Source: Papilionanthe hookeriana x Papilionanthe teres (taxonomy: Eukaryota; Streptophyta; Magnoliopsida; Asparagales; Orchidaceae). From it: a stretch of DNA of 64,000 nucleotides. The position numbers were made by a program, and so were the translations under genes. The DNA is taken from assembly GCA_022702705.1 (NCBI GenBank), contig CM040423.1, positions 42,791,575 to 42,855,574 of the forward strand, written 5' to 3'. The notes under the pieces are model-generated. The model worked only from the letters and a program-made list of their open reading frames with translations, did no database searches and was not told the DNA's origin. Below, piece after piece: positions 33,485 through 44,800 of this stretch (position 1 is its first letter; each line of letters starts with the position of its first letter).

Positions 33485-36132
33485 TGAACCCTAATTTCTT
33501 GGATCTCCATCTTACGTGTTCCAAAGCCCCAATAAATTCAACATTTTCAATGAACTTAACATTTCTCGCTTCAATGATTCTTGTACTATGATTAAGATAA
33601 TAAAATCTATACCCTTTAGATTTTTATGGATAACCAATGAATGAAACCACCGATTGTTCTTGAGTCCAGTTTCTTTTCATGTTGATTATATATCTTATTT
33701 CTGCCGGACAACCCTAAACATGGAGGTGCCTTAAACTAGGTTTCCTTCCTGTCCACAGTTCAAAATGAGTATTTGGAATTGCCTTACTAGGAATCATGTT
33801 TAGCAAATATGCAACAGTCTTTAAGGCATGCATCCAAAATGATGAGGGTAAAGAAGAATTACTCATCATACTCCTAACTATTTCCATTAGAGTACGGTTT
33901 TGTCTTTCTGCAACACCATTTTGTTGTGGTGTTTGTGGCATAGTGTATTGAGCACATATGTCATTAGTTTGAAGGAATTTAACAAATTGACCTAGACAGT
34001 GTCCATATTCATTGTAACTTCCATAATATTCACCGTCTCTATCAAACCTGATAATTGTCTTCCAACCTCAGTTATTTACACCTTTTAAGACATTTATAGC
34101 TTGAGATTTTTGATTCAAGAAATAGACATACCCATAAATCACGTTTAGTACCAATATTATTTTTGATTCAGTTCTTTCTTTGGATATATGACCCAAATGT
34201 TTATGCCACAAATAAGCTGAACTTTTATTCTTAAAATCATGTTTAGTACCAATATTATGATGTAAAGTCATTAGAGTTTCAGCGAAAATGTTATGAAGTT
34301 TAAGCTTATATAGACCATTACAAAGGATAACAGAACCTATGAGATGATTATGTTTAAACAAACAAAAACAATCATTTTCAAATTTAAAGGAGTATCCAAT
34401 AGAATCAAGTTTAGACAATGAAATCAAATTACGAGAAACATAAAGGACATAACGTGTTTGAAAAATGTCTAAATGATGTCTAGTATCTAAAATCAATTGA
34501 TAGGTTCTAATAGCTTCAATTGGTGCTTTGACTCAGTTTCCAATGAAGGCAAACTTTTCTTTTGGGTTTATGACTTGAGTTGTAAGGAATCCCTGCATCA
34601 TATTAGAAATATGAGTGGTACAACCAGAATCAATCCACTAGATGTTATAAGGAACTTCTGCAAAATCTGATTTGAAACATACAGAAACACAAGGTTTACC
34701 TTTCTTTTCAAACAATTCTTTATGTTTTTGACACTCATTTTGATTGTGTCCAAACTGTCTACAAAAGTGGCACTTAATTTCTTTATGTTCCTCTTTGTGA
34801 ATTGGGGCAGATGACACATTAATCTTTAGTGGTCCTTACTTGCCCTTTCCATTCTCATTTCTAGGTTTCTTTACAGCTGGTGACCCATGAAATTAATGGA
34901 GTGGTTTACTATTTCTTAAGCATTGCTTCCTCTTGAATGAGCATAAATTGCAGCTCATTCACATTCCACTTATCTTTCATAGTGTTGTAGTTCATGTGAC
35001 ATGAACTATACTCAGGAGGCAAGGAGTTAATGATAAATTGCACAAGAAAATTTTCATTCACTTTCATTCCCAGGGTCTTAAGTCTTGCTGATATGTTCTT
35101 CATTCCAACGATATGCTCATGCATAGTACGAGAACTATCAAATTTCATGTTTGTTAACGAACTCAATAATGTCCGAGCAAGAGACTTATCTGCAAAGTTA
35201 GACTGAGAATAATTCTCAACAAATTTTATAAATTCCTTATCACTTTCAGTGTTAAAAAATGTGCACTTTATGTTGTTTGCTACAGTCATTTGCATAAACA
35301 TTAAGCTCAATTTGTTCGATTTTTTCCAAGCTTTATAGAAAGATATTTGCTCAACATTGCTAGAATTAGTAAGAGCAGGGAGTTTCTCAGCCGTGAGTGT
35401 CAAATCAAGATCCAGAACACAAAGGTGAAACTGGACTTGCTCACCTCATTCAGAGAAATTAAGCCCATTGAAAGTTTGAACGGATGTAGCTTGCAAATGA
35501 AGAGACACATGAGTAGTTACTGCAAATAAATAAAACATGCTCTTACATTAATGCTTCAAACATTAAATTTACATAGATATTCATATAAAATCATATTAAA
35601 ATAATAATTATAATAATAATAGTCTATTGAAATCTCTTTTAGGTGATATAACAATACACGATAATAAACATAATTGATGCTTAAATTAAATTAAATTTAA
35701 TTGGTAATTTCTTATACTCAAATTAGACATGTCTATTATCTTTAAATATATAAATATATCTTAACAAAGTGTATAAATAGACTACAATAATATTCAAAGA
35801 TTATAAAATAAATGATCAACCTTTGGGCGATCCAGAAATATTTTATAATCAATAAATTTTAATAATGTTAAACTGTTTCATACCAAGCATCACATACTCG
35901 TGAGTAATTGAATTTATTTAATTTGGCTTCTAGCAAACTTACTAATTTAGTCACTTTGGTGACTAGCAAATTAAACATAACATCGACATCAAATAAATAA
36001 TAATTTTAATAACATCAATTTACTTTAGTGAACCAATTTAAGATTTAATTAACAGCGAAAATTTAAAACAATTAACATAAATAAAATTATATGAAAAATT
36101 ATAAATTTAATAATCAAGACTTTGATACCCCA
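33485..36132 (-). pseudogene. Older partial Copia element (gag, protease, integrase)
   Basis: Minus-strand order: gag (about 35515-34909, including SLPPEYSSCHMNYNTMKDKW), CCHC knuckle (CHFCRQFGHNQNEC, 34731-34772), protease WIDSGCTTHIS (about 34612-34645), GAG-pre-integrase (LWHKHLGHIS, near 34200) and the integrase core end (TPQQNGVAERQNRT, 33880-33935). It then decays at about 33485. RT, RNase H and the 3' LTR are missing. In-frame stops replace Trp in gag (35446-35448, TGA) and just before the protease (TAG). The primer site reads TGGGGTATCAAAGTC on the minus strand at 36118-36132, close to the initiator-Met type used by many Copia elements. It is a different lineage from the 27217-32607 element and clearly older. 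Confidence 0.85.
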
Positions 36133-36420
36133 TGTTAGAAATTTATGTTGGAACTTTATGACACAAATTCTAAAAAATACATAATAGCCAAGATCTTTTA
36201 AATTCTTGATTTTTACATATTCATAATAAAGTAACACATATCTGTATTCTTGATGATAAAATTTGATCTTAAAAATTTGATTTTAAAGAGTTGGAGTTTC
36301 TCTCTCTAATCCCTTTCAACTTTCTGTACTTTCTGATGGAGGGAAATGTACGGGGTGTGTTAGGAAAAGAGAAAAATCTTCTCTAAATTATGCTATATTT
36401 AACAACCATATATCAAGGGG
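36133..36420 (-). repeat. Probable 5' LTR remnant of the older Copia element
   Basis: TGTTAGAAATTTATGTTGG begins right beside the primer site, so this is where the LTR should be. The far end cannot be placed because no second LTR is present to compare. The end given here is only a guess. Confidence 0.45.
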
Positions 36421-36529
36421 GTTGCTAACCAATGGGATTTATGATAATTTAATTAATTAATTAATTTTATTATTAAAATCAATGATATAAATAAGTAATC
36501 TCTATTCATTTTAGGGGCTACATAAGTTA

Positions 36530-36765
36530 AAAAAATAAATATCATAAGTTATCATAAATTATGACATAAGTTATTAAATAAATAATATAAGTCTCATGAG
36601 TTATAAAAATGAATAATTTTAGTTATCATTTATTGTAATATAAGTTACAAGTTAAGAAAATAAATAACTTAAGTTATCATGAGTTATAAAAATAATAACT
36701 TAAGTTATCATTTATTATGACATAAGTTATTAAAATAAATCTGATAAGTTATTAAAATAAATGTG
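36530..36765. repeat. TAAGTTATCAT-type tandem repeat
   Basis: Four or more imperfect units carrying 'ATAAGTTATCATAAATTATG' or 'TTAAGTTATCATTTATTATG' and 'AAATAAATAA', about 60 bp apart. No coding signal. Confidence 0.7.
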
Positions 36766-36769
36766 AGCC

Positions 36770-38104
36770 ACAAAAAAAAATTAACAACATGAACATACAT
36801 GATTAGCATTCAATAATGGAGGGAAGGAAAACAGGCATAAATCTACTCTTTTATAATGAAGATATTGAAAATTTGTTTGATGGCTTGTATTTTGATAAAG
36901 GTCTATCATTGAACTCTTTTGCTTTTTTTTTTAAATTGAAGATTAGAAGATTTTTCTACTTAGATTTTCAATATTGTTTGTTGCACATGAGCTACAAAAG
37001 AATTATGCTGATGTTTAGTTCTTTGGGTTACTTTTTGATATAGTTTTTATCATTAGCTATACACATCCAACACCTAAAGTTTGGTATTTACCTTTATGAA
37101 ATTTTTGTGTCATAAATCTATACATGAAAGGGTGTATTCACTTTTAAAAAAATGCAAATATCAATCTTAGGTATCCATTGTATTCTCGTAAAATAAAAAG
37201 TTAAATAGGCTTTCCCCGAACAATGAGGCTCCCCATGGGCACGCAGAAGGTCTCTCATTTCTGCTCTTGCTTTGAAAGACATGCTGATAAACTCCTGCTC
37301 AACCACGACTCTAGCTCTTCCAACCTCTCTTGGCCGTATGAAGACGAGATACTGGACTTAAATGTAGAGTTAAATGGGGGTGGCTAACCTGAAGAAATAT
37401 ATTTTCAACTTAAATATATATAAGTACAATAGAATATAAGATATGGGAGCATTTAAGTACATATCACATAATTATCGTATATTTACATGTCTATCAGCTA
37501 TACTTTGATATTTATATGTAAAATATTCAAATTTTTAACTCAAGCATAAAAAAATATCACTTTTCTTATATTTTTAAAGGTGAAATATGCCTTCTCATGT
37601 CATGTATTGGTAACACATTATAAATGTAAATATTAAATTTTAGCTGTATATAAATTCTCCTATAGGTTCATTAGATATAATACAAGATAAATTTGATAAA
37701 TGATACAGTGATATAATTATTTCTTACATTAACCTATTGAGGCGAATACATCGAGCCATATGCCTCGGTTAAAGGCAGAAGTCTGGAGGCATTTTTTATT
37801 TGCATCAGATTGAATTGAAGTTGTTCGAAAAATTTTTATGCAAAATAGATTCAACACATCATGAACATTAAAACAATTGAAGAACTAAAATTCATAAATC
37901 CAAATAAAAGGCTGAAACCTTAAATTTGTTCTTCTTTATATAAGGTGTTCAGTGTGTTGCAGAATTGGTGAAAATAATACAATTTATGAGTTTCGAAATG
38001 ACAGTCATTAGTAGTTTCAATTATCCTTCAGATAAAAACTCGACTGTTTGTTCTGCATTTGATGCTAAAATATTGACAAACAGATTAATTTATGAACAGT
38101 TTTT
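36770..38104. other. AT-rich spacer, no gene recognised
   Basis: The 75-codon plus-strand frame at 36816-37043 has no known motif. A less AT-rich island at 37210-37375 reads open on the minus strand (RPREVGRARVVVEQEFISM) without a recognisable family. The remainder to 38104 is featureless. Confidence 0.45.
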
Positions 38105-39008
38105 TTATTTTTCAGTCAACAAGAATATATAAAGCATAGGTGAGATTTTTTGTTGGTCACAGGAGGAATGGCTTGGATTAAGTAGTTGTGGTTGGAGGCC
38201 TAATTTGCCTGGCATGGAGCAAGAGGAGGATGCAGAGAAGCAGGCACTAGTTATGAGTGATTTGAGCTAGAATTATGTCAATCACATCGACAGCCCTCGG
38301 ATAATTTTCAATGTTTTGAATGCAACTGTGGAGTCCATTTTTACAGAAGTCATTGTTTGAGGAGGATTTCAACCATGTTTGAGGCATTTCAAATTTGATC
38401 TTGCAATTTTACCTTTCACTTACTCTCGCAATGTAGGATCAACTTATCTTAAGGAGTATATGTGAAATCAACATATATTTTATTTTATGTATAATTTCAA
38501 TTAGAACCTTTCTATCTTTAAAAAGCAGACCGAAAATCTTTAAATACAAATACAAACAAAGATTAATGATAAACCTTTCAATAATAGATTTATATTTGTT
38601 TTTTTTTTAATTATAAACTTTTCATTAATAGGCTTGTTTGTCAAGTAAGTGAACTACATAATTGTGCAAAGCGATTAAGCAATTGCAGTAACTGTTTGGA
38701 ATAACAACAAACAAGAAAATTTGACAGCAAAAGCAATTAAATAACTTCAACTTTTTTTTTTAATCTAATTTCTTTTTATTATGAAGTTCCCAACAACTAC
38801 TTTGTTGCACTTATTAGGTAGTGGTATTTAAATAATTTTAAAAATTAAATAAGTATTTTGCAGTAATTTGTTAAATCGAAGACATTCCATACAATTTTTT
38901 ATAAATTACAACCAGCTTATTTTTATTTTTAAATTTTTAACAATGATTTTTTTCAATCATTGAGTACATAAATATATATTGTTATAACAGCAATGCATAA
39001 GTTTCATC

Positions 39009-41321
39009 TCAAACAAATGTGACCACAATTGGGCTACTAGCATAATACTTCCCAGAATCCCAATTCAATCGCCCTTCTCTCACCTCACCAGCAGCTGGCT
39101 TAGGCAAGCCCCCCTTCAAACTAAATTTCACCTCATAGCTCATCTCTTCCCCTACCTGGTTAAATTGTAATGTCTTTGGAGTTACCTCAACCTTTGTCCC
39201 TTCTGGTTCCTTCACATCCACAGTATAAGTGGACCCTGCATCCCCAACATTTGTTACTTTTCTCTTCACCCGCACCTCTGGTTTGTTCCCTCCAATACTC
39301 ACACTAAAAGACGGATAATTAAGTTGCTCTGGCTCTATTGCTTTCACTTGCGCACAATTCACGCTAGTCTTTATGATCTTTTGTACTGGAATATGTGATT
39401 TATAGTATCCACATAAGTAATGGACATAGTCATAGAAGTTTAGCTCATATATAATCCCAGGATTCGTGGCTGCTTCCGGATCTATATGGCCTGCTCCTTG
39501 CTCGAACACCGTTGCTGCAGTACCTTCGTATTCATCAGTGATTGGATTTCCTTTCCGGTCTAATGTATATGCGGTTGTCATAATCGCTGATTTGATTGCT
39601 GCCGGAGACCACTTAGGGTACTTATTTCTTAACAGCGCCACTATACCAGACACATGCGGAGTAGCCATGGACGTACCGCTTAAAAAGTTAAATATGGATC
39701 TAGTGGGCCCCACCGTTCGCGGCCACGCAGCTAGAATATTGACTCCTGGAGCAATGACATCAGGTTTTATGATCCCTCCGTTGGCCAAGCTCGGTCCACG
39801 TGATGAGAAGACTGCGACGGCTGGGGCAGAATTAATTCCAAATTGGGTCCCACGAAAGTTTATCGCTGCAGTTGGGTTCGTAGTGTTGCGATAGTATTCA
39901 TCTATGACCTTGGTGCCAGTGTTGTTGAGGTGTGAGGCAGGGAGCTCATGCGCATAAGCGTTAGTGGTCTCTCCTGCCTTCCAATGATTCAACAAAATCA
40001 TGGCTTTGCCACCGGAAGTCAACACATTCCGACCACGCTCATCATCCTCTATGTCAAAGCGAAAGCACATAACAATTTTGTCCCGTAGATTTAATTTTTT
40101 GAGCTCAACCAATTTACAGCCCGTGGAATCAGGCGTTCCAAGCTGGCTGGCTGGAAATGCGAGTGGAGTTTGAGTTGAAGGAAAGGTCCCAGGTTGGTAA
40201 GCGGACTCGCCTGCTAACTCCGAGCCATTTCCAAGCAACACTGAAGCCATTATTCTTCTATCAACAGTACTCGCACCAACAGTTAGTATCCATGGTGCGT
40301 CATTAGCTAATATGCTTGGTGTTGGCCCCTCGTTGGCCATGGCAGCACATGGAACAATCCCTTTTGTTATTGCCGCAAATGAACCAACAACAACCGGACT
40401 ATTATACAATTCAAGCTTGACTGCCCCAAGCGACATTTGAAGAATGTCAACATGGTCACGAATGGCTTGTTCTATACCAGCATAGATATCTGCATCTGTA
40501 CCCACAGAGTGGCCCGATGGCCCGAGAAACAAGACTTTATAAATAGCAAGATGAGCACGTGGAGCCATGCCAGAGGCTGTCCCGGCAGCCTGCCCGATCA
40601 CATTCGCATTATTGACGAAATTCCCTGCTGCTGTGCTAGCAACATGGGTGCCATGGCCATCGTTGTCGTAAGGGTTAGAGTAAACTCCGTAACGAAATGC
40701 GACGGCTCCGAGGAGCTTGTTGTTGCAAGTACGTGCATTCCCCCAATAACATTTGCCACTCCACTGCAGAGGAGCAGGGGGCATCCCATTATCATTGAAG
40801 GAGGGATGATTAGGGCTGATGCCACTATCGATGACACCGATGATTTGGCCGGCACCCATGGAAGAGTCATACCATAGGGTGTTGGATGGTTTGCCTTTAA
40901 GGGAGAGGAAGGTGGGGGTGTAGGTTGTGGAAGCATAGTGTTCTCGTTCTGGGTTAGCCTGGATGAAACCATCAAGGGACTCCATGGCTTCGACATCTTC
41001 AGGAGTTAGGCGGGCGGCAAAACCGGTGATGACTTCACGGTAGGTGTAAACCATGCGAGGTTCGCCAGAAGCGAGAGTGGCATTTGGAAGAAAAGACATG
41101 TACCAATTCTTGAGGTCACGTAAGCGAAGTGGATGGTTGGAGATACCGTGAGGCTTCTCCACATGGACGATATAGACAGGGGTTTTGGTGGGGTCGATGC
41201 CGCCACCTTCGTTGGTGATGGGTAATTGTTGGGAGTGGACCAAGGGAAATGAATGGGGTGAGAAGATGAGGAAGAGGAAGAGGAAGAGGAAGATGAAGAG
41301 GTTAAGGATGGCGGCACCCAT
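39009..41321 (-). CDS. Subtilisin-like serine protease (S8A), copy 2
   Basis: Intact single-exon gene for 770 residues, nearly the same protein as copy 1. Catalytic residues are Asp165 (GVIDSGI), His223 (NDGHGTHVAS), Asn330 (AMANEGP) and Ser551 (SGTSMATPHVSG). The 4-residue difference is in the signal peptide, where a GAGGAA-type simple repeat adds Phe-Leu pairs (FLFLFLFL). The I9 propeptide, protease-associated insert and C-terminal fibronectin-III-like domain are complete. Asp to Ser-Gly context changes (DTGI to DSGI; NQGP to NEGP) do not remove catalytic residues. A TATA box lies at 41387-41394. Both copies being open over 2.3 kb suggests selection or recent duplication. It is expected to be a secreted cell-wall protease with an unknown substrate. 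Confidence 0.95.
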   Translation of the reverse strand: MGAAILNLFIFLFLFLFLIFSPHSFPLVHSQQLPITNEGGGIDPTKTPVYIVHVEKPHGISNHPLRLRDLKNWYMSFLPNATLASGEPRMVYTYREVITGFAARLTPEDVEAMESLDGFIQANPEREHYASTTYTPTFLSLKGKPSNTLWYDSSMGAGQIIGVIDSGISPNHPSFNDNGMPPAPLQWSGKCYWGNARTCNNKLLGAVAFRYGVYSNPYDNDGHGTHVASTAAGNFVNNANVIGQAAGTASGMAPRAHLAIYKVLFLGPSGHSVGTDADIYAGIEQAIRDHVDILQMSLGAVKLELYNSPVVVGSFAAITKGIVPCAAMANEGPTPSILANDAPWILTVGASTVDRRIMASVLLGNGSELAGESAYQPGTFPSTQTPLAFPASQLGTPDSTGCKLVELKKLNLRDKIVMCFRFDIEDDERGRNVLTSGGKAMILLNHWKAGETTNAYAHELPASHLNNTGTKVIDEYYRNTTNPTAAINFRGTQFGINSAPAVAVFSSRGPSLANGGIIKPDVIAPGVNILAAWPRTVGPTRSIFNFLSGTSMATPHVSGIVALLRNKYPKWSPAAIKSAIMTTAYTLDRKGNPITDEYEGTAATVFEQGAGHIDPEAATNPGIIYELNFYDYVHYLCGYYKSHIPVQKIIKTSVNCAQVKAIEPEQLNYPSFSVSIGGNKPEVRVKRKVTNVGDAGSTYTVDVKEPEGTKVEVTPKTLQFNQVGEEMSYEVKFSLKGGLPKPAAGEVREGRLNWDSGKYYASSPIVVTFV

Positions 41322-41386
41322 GAAAATTTATATTATCACTTTGTGAAACTAAATGGTGGCTGATGCCTCACTGTCTAAAAGAGTCA

Positions 41387-41394
41387 TATTTATA
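41387..41394 (-). promoter_or_regulatory. TATA box of subtilase gene 2
   Basis: The plus strand reads TATTTATA (sense TATAAATA), 66 bp before the ATG at 41321. The box and leader match copy 1 with small deletions. Confidence 0.7.
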
Positions 41395-42069
41395 TCCTAA
41401 AAAGGGAAGAAATGATTAAAGCAAGTTATGATTAGAACAAATGATTGGCCAAGCTCTTTTTATGTTATGATTAGAACAAATGATGGACCAAGCTTTTTAT
41501 ATATATTTCTTTTGCATGGGATACTTTGCTTCCTATAATTGGGGTTCAAATACTGTTGCGAGCATTATTATTATATCATTATATAGAAATAGACGCAATA
41601 TGATTAAATTTGAAACAATTTATTGTGCTGTTGGTGAAATGATGAAAGGATGCAAGCCGCAGTTACCATCACGAGTGAATTTTTGAAAATGACGATTTTA
41701 AGGTGTTATGAATGATTTGGGTGCTAAAAATGTAAAAGTTAAATTTTAAGTGCTACATATGTAAATTCATATGAATTGGGTGATATGTATGTAATTGCCA
41801 CAAAAATAATTTGAAACAATAATCACGATAAATAAAATATTTTAAATAAATCAAATTAAGCATTTTGAGACGACATCTCATACGTTGGTCAGGTGTCATC
41901 TTTATAAACTAGATTAGATATTAGGGCAATCTTTTAATATTTGAAGCTCATATTTTCTTCAAAGCATCAAACTTATTATGGCAAGTCAAGTGCCAAAATA
42001 ATTTAAAATCTAACAAATTTTATTTGCTGTTGCACTTGCTATATGCTTCATGGTGTTACACTAAATAGG

Positions 42070-42150
42070 ACGCAATGGAGAAAAAGGATTCATGTAGCCG
42101 ACCCTACTTAGTGGGATTAAATCTTTGTTGTTGTTGTTGTTGTTGTTGTG
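42070..42150 (+). mobile_element. 3' end of an Au-like SINE
   Basis: 'GTAGCCGACCCTACTTAGTG' followed by GGATTAAATCTTTG and a (TTG)n tail matches the 3' region and tail of the Au SINE family as I recall it. No tRNA-like head with A and B boxes is visible, so it is 5' truncated. Confidence 0.6.
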
Positions 42151-42244
42151 GTTATCAATGTAATTGTCTTAATTGTATTCATGCAAGTTCTTTGATTCAA
42201 TATTGCTCATCTGATATAAGATTAAAATGGACTTATTTTTCCAT

Positions 42245-42510
42245 CATGATGATGAAAGGTTCGATCCACATCGGGCTAAACTTTTCCCACAGCTTGTGCT
42301 CACACGACTGGGTCGTCTTTCATCAAAATGAGGTTCTTAGAGGCGAACTTCTTCTCACATATGTGTTTGTTGCAATACCAAGTTTTCCTCCTCTTCACCT
42401 CCTCTTTTTGAAGGGCTAAAACGGCTCGTTTCTTCTTAGCAAGTTCGTGTGTGGCATTCTCGTCATTTACTTCTTGCAACTCGGTTAGTTCCACTTTGTC
42501 GTCCACCCAT
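42245..42510 (-). pseudogene. Ty3/gypsy pol (integrase C-end) scrap, right arm
   Basis: Minus frame with DDKVELTELQEVNDENATHE, KKKRAVLALQKEEVKRRKTWY, CEKKFASKNLILMKDD and, after a stop, a GKV..DVD..F segment. This is the layout of the Glu/Arg-rich linker and 'GDLVL...GK..W.GPF' C-end of gypsy integrases. It is the counterpart of 21727-21960 and so predates the duplication. Confidence 0.45.
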
Positions 42511-43650
42511 CTTGCTTGAATCTTCTATTGTTGGTAATTTTTAAAAGTCTCTAACTTAATTTTTGAAAGACAAATATTCTAGTTTAAACTTGGGAGGTAA
42601 ATCTAGCAAGTGAAAGTCTTCCCGGACTTAAAATCCTAAAAATCTAGTATTTACAAATTGACATCTTTGACCTCCCTCTGGAAATAAAAAAGTAATGAAA
42701 ATTAACCTATTTAGTTCCTTAAATTCTGTGAAATTCTCAATATGATATATATTCTTATAATATAGCACTAAACCAAGAGGAATATTATTATTCACCTAAT
42801 TAATGAATGTTATCCTGATTGTTCCACTTAGGATTCTGTTGATACTCAAAGTTCACCATAATTTTTTTAACAATTCAACTGGTCAGATCACATGCAATAA
42901 AGATTTAATATTACCACAATATTGTTTCATACAAGACACATAAACAACATTAAAACATTTGAATTTCTACTCACCAAATCAGAATAGAAAAGTGAACTAG
43001 TGATTATTCATGTATTCAAACAATAAGATAAATATTCTCTTAATCAAAGTCAATAAAATATACGACGACTTTAAAATAAGAACCAGTAAAAAGAATACTC
43101 CCTTAAGTTGCAAATTTGTCTTCTCCACTCCCCCTCAATTAATGATCACTAAATCTCTCGCACAATCCACTTGAATAGTTGCTCACAAATCCCACACAAA
43201 CTATGAATCTACCTTAGAATGTCACTCTCACTCACACACGGGAGGAAATAAGAGGAAAGAAAAGAATGTGATTCTCAAAATGCTTGAGAGGCCCCCCTTT
43301 CTATAAACAAATTCACCTTTAGTAGTTCGTAGGAAGCACCACACTGACATCAACCACCATAAGTCTCTAAGTCGGTTCATCAAATGTGGGTTTTCTTCTT
43401 AGAATGTCAGGGTCTTGCTCACTCTATAAGGAAACAGCATTGGGTTCCAATTGGTGGCTCTTTGGCGCCAAAAGAAGGGTGCAACAGTTCTGTAGGGGGT
43501 GCCTAGGTGCCTCATACCAAGTGCCAAGGCGCTAGGCACTCGTTTTTCCTGAGTGTATGGGAGGTGCCTAGGCGACCATAAGGTGGCGCTTAGGCGCAAC
43601 TTAGGAAGCATGGACTTTCTGGCTTGGTGGCTCCATTGGACTCGTGTCTG

Positions 43651-43859
43651 TAGCAGTCACCTTCTAATTTGCTCTAATATTTGGTAATGCATCTTTTAAA
43701 GCTTTCATAAATAATCGTGTCTTGTAATTGCACAAAAAAAAACATAAATATGAACAAATAATAGAAAAAAATGCAAGAAAATGCAGATATATATCACATA
43801 TTTGCTACATAGGTTGTAATTGGTTGCATATGCTAGAATAATGAGCTGCAATAATGTTT
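43651..43859. other. Short spacer, nothing recognised
   Basis: AT-rich sequence after the right arm. No repeat or coding signal seen. Confidence 0.5.
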
Positions 43860-44205
43860 GTAGGTCATAGGGACCGGATTTGTAAGTTGCATGAGTTATG
43901 AGCCACGTAGGTCATAGTTGGTCACATAGACCATAGTGGTGGGTTGTGATAATGTCCGTGAGCCAGAGAGGCCGAAGTTGGGAGTTGCAATGAGATGTGA
44001 GCCACGTATGTCATAGTTGGTCACATAGGTCGTAGTGGTAAGAAACAATATAACTGTAAGCCATAAAAGGTTCGAAGCTTCAATAACATCTGTAGACTAT
44101 AGAGGTCGGAGTTTTGGAGATGCATGAGTTGTGAGCCATGTAAGCTGTAGTTAGTCACATAGGCCATAATGGTGAGTTGCAAGAGTATCAGTTGGCCACC
44201 AAGCC
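43860..44205. repeat. Imperfect tandem repeat (about 100-135 bp unit)
   Basis: Three or four copies of a unit with 'GAGCCACGTAGGTCATAGTT' and 'GGTCACATAG.CC.TAGTGGT'. GAGCCA starts at 43900, 43999 and 44133, so spacing is 99 and 134 bp. Confidence 0.75.
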
Positions 44206-44289
44206 CGTAGAGAGAAGTTACAAGAAGAGAAAGTTAAGAGTCTGAAGAAAGTCATCGTATGTTAAGTGATACATCCAAAATTGCTAATG

Positions 44290-44800
44290 GGTCATACACA
44301 ACCCATTAAACACCCACTATGACCTAAATGATACATTCAAAACCTATGAGCCACCACTGTTGACCAAGTCTAAGGTCATTAAGAGGCCATCATGAAAGGG
44401 GAGAGGAGGTGTCATTCCTCCATGAAATAATTGAAGGAGGATGTGGTGAAGTCATCACTCACCTCACACTTTATCCAATTGAAAAGAAACTTTAATCAAA
44501 TCATCTTCTCCAACATAATTGGCCCCATCATAACATGCCATAGAAGTAAGGAAAGAGAGGGCTTATGTGTCATTCCCTCATAAAATATGGAATGAAAATG
44601 TGGTGAGATCATCACTCACCTCCATCTTCATCCAATGAGAGAAAGACTCATCTAAATCTTTATCCTACACATAATTAGGGTCATCATGACCGAACTATGA
44701 AAATTTGGAAAGAGAAGGCATATGTGTCATCGCATCCCAAACTTATTAAATGGCCAATGGATTCATATGGGGTAGGTTGATTCAAACTATTTTGAGCAAC
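44290..44800. repeat. Imperfect tandem repeat (about 175 bp unit)
   Basis: Two good copies and part of a third carry 'GTGTCATTCC', 'ATGTGGTGA', 'TCATCACTCACCTC' and 'CATAATT.GG..CATCAT'. They lie directly upstream of the start of LTR L4. Confidence 0.65.

Larger units (their letters stand above)
38105..43650. repeat. Right arm of inverted segmental duplication
   Basis: Reverse-complement partner of 20560-26560. It lacks the 302-bp MITE and the long (AT)n of the left arm. It carries a SINE tail near 42075-42150 at a place where the left arm differs. Confidence 0.85.

Noticed and set aside
43860..44205. Possible CRISPR-like array
   Set aside because: Units are 99-134 bp, imperfect throughout, with no conserved short repeat and unique spacers. 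Eukaryotic context.
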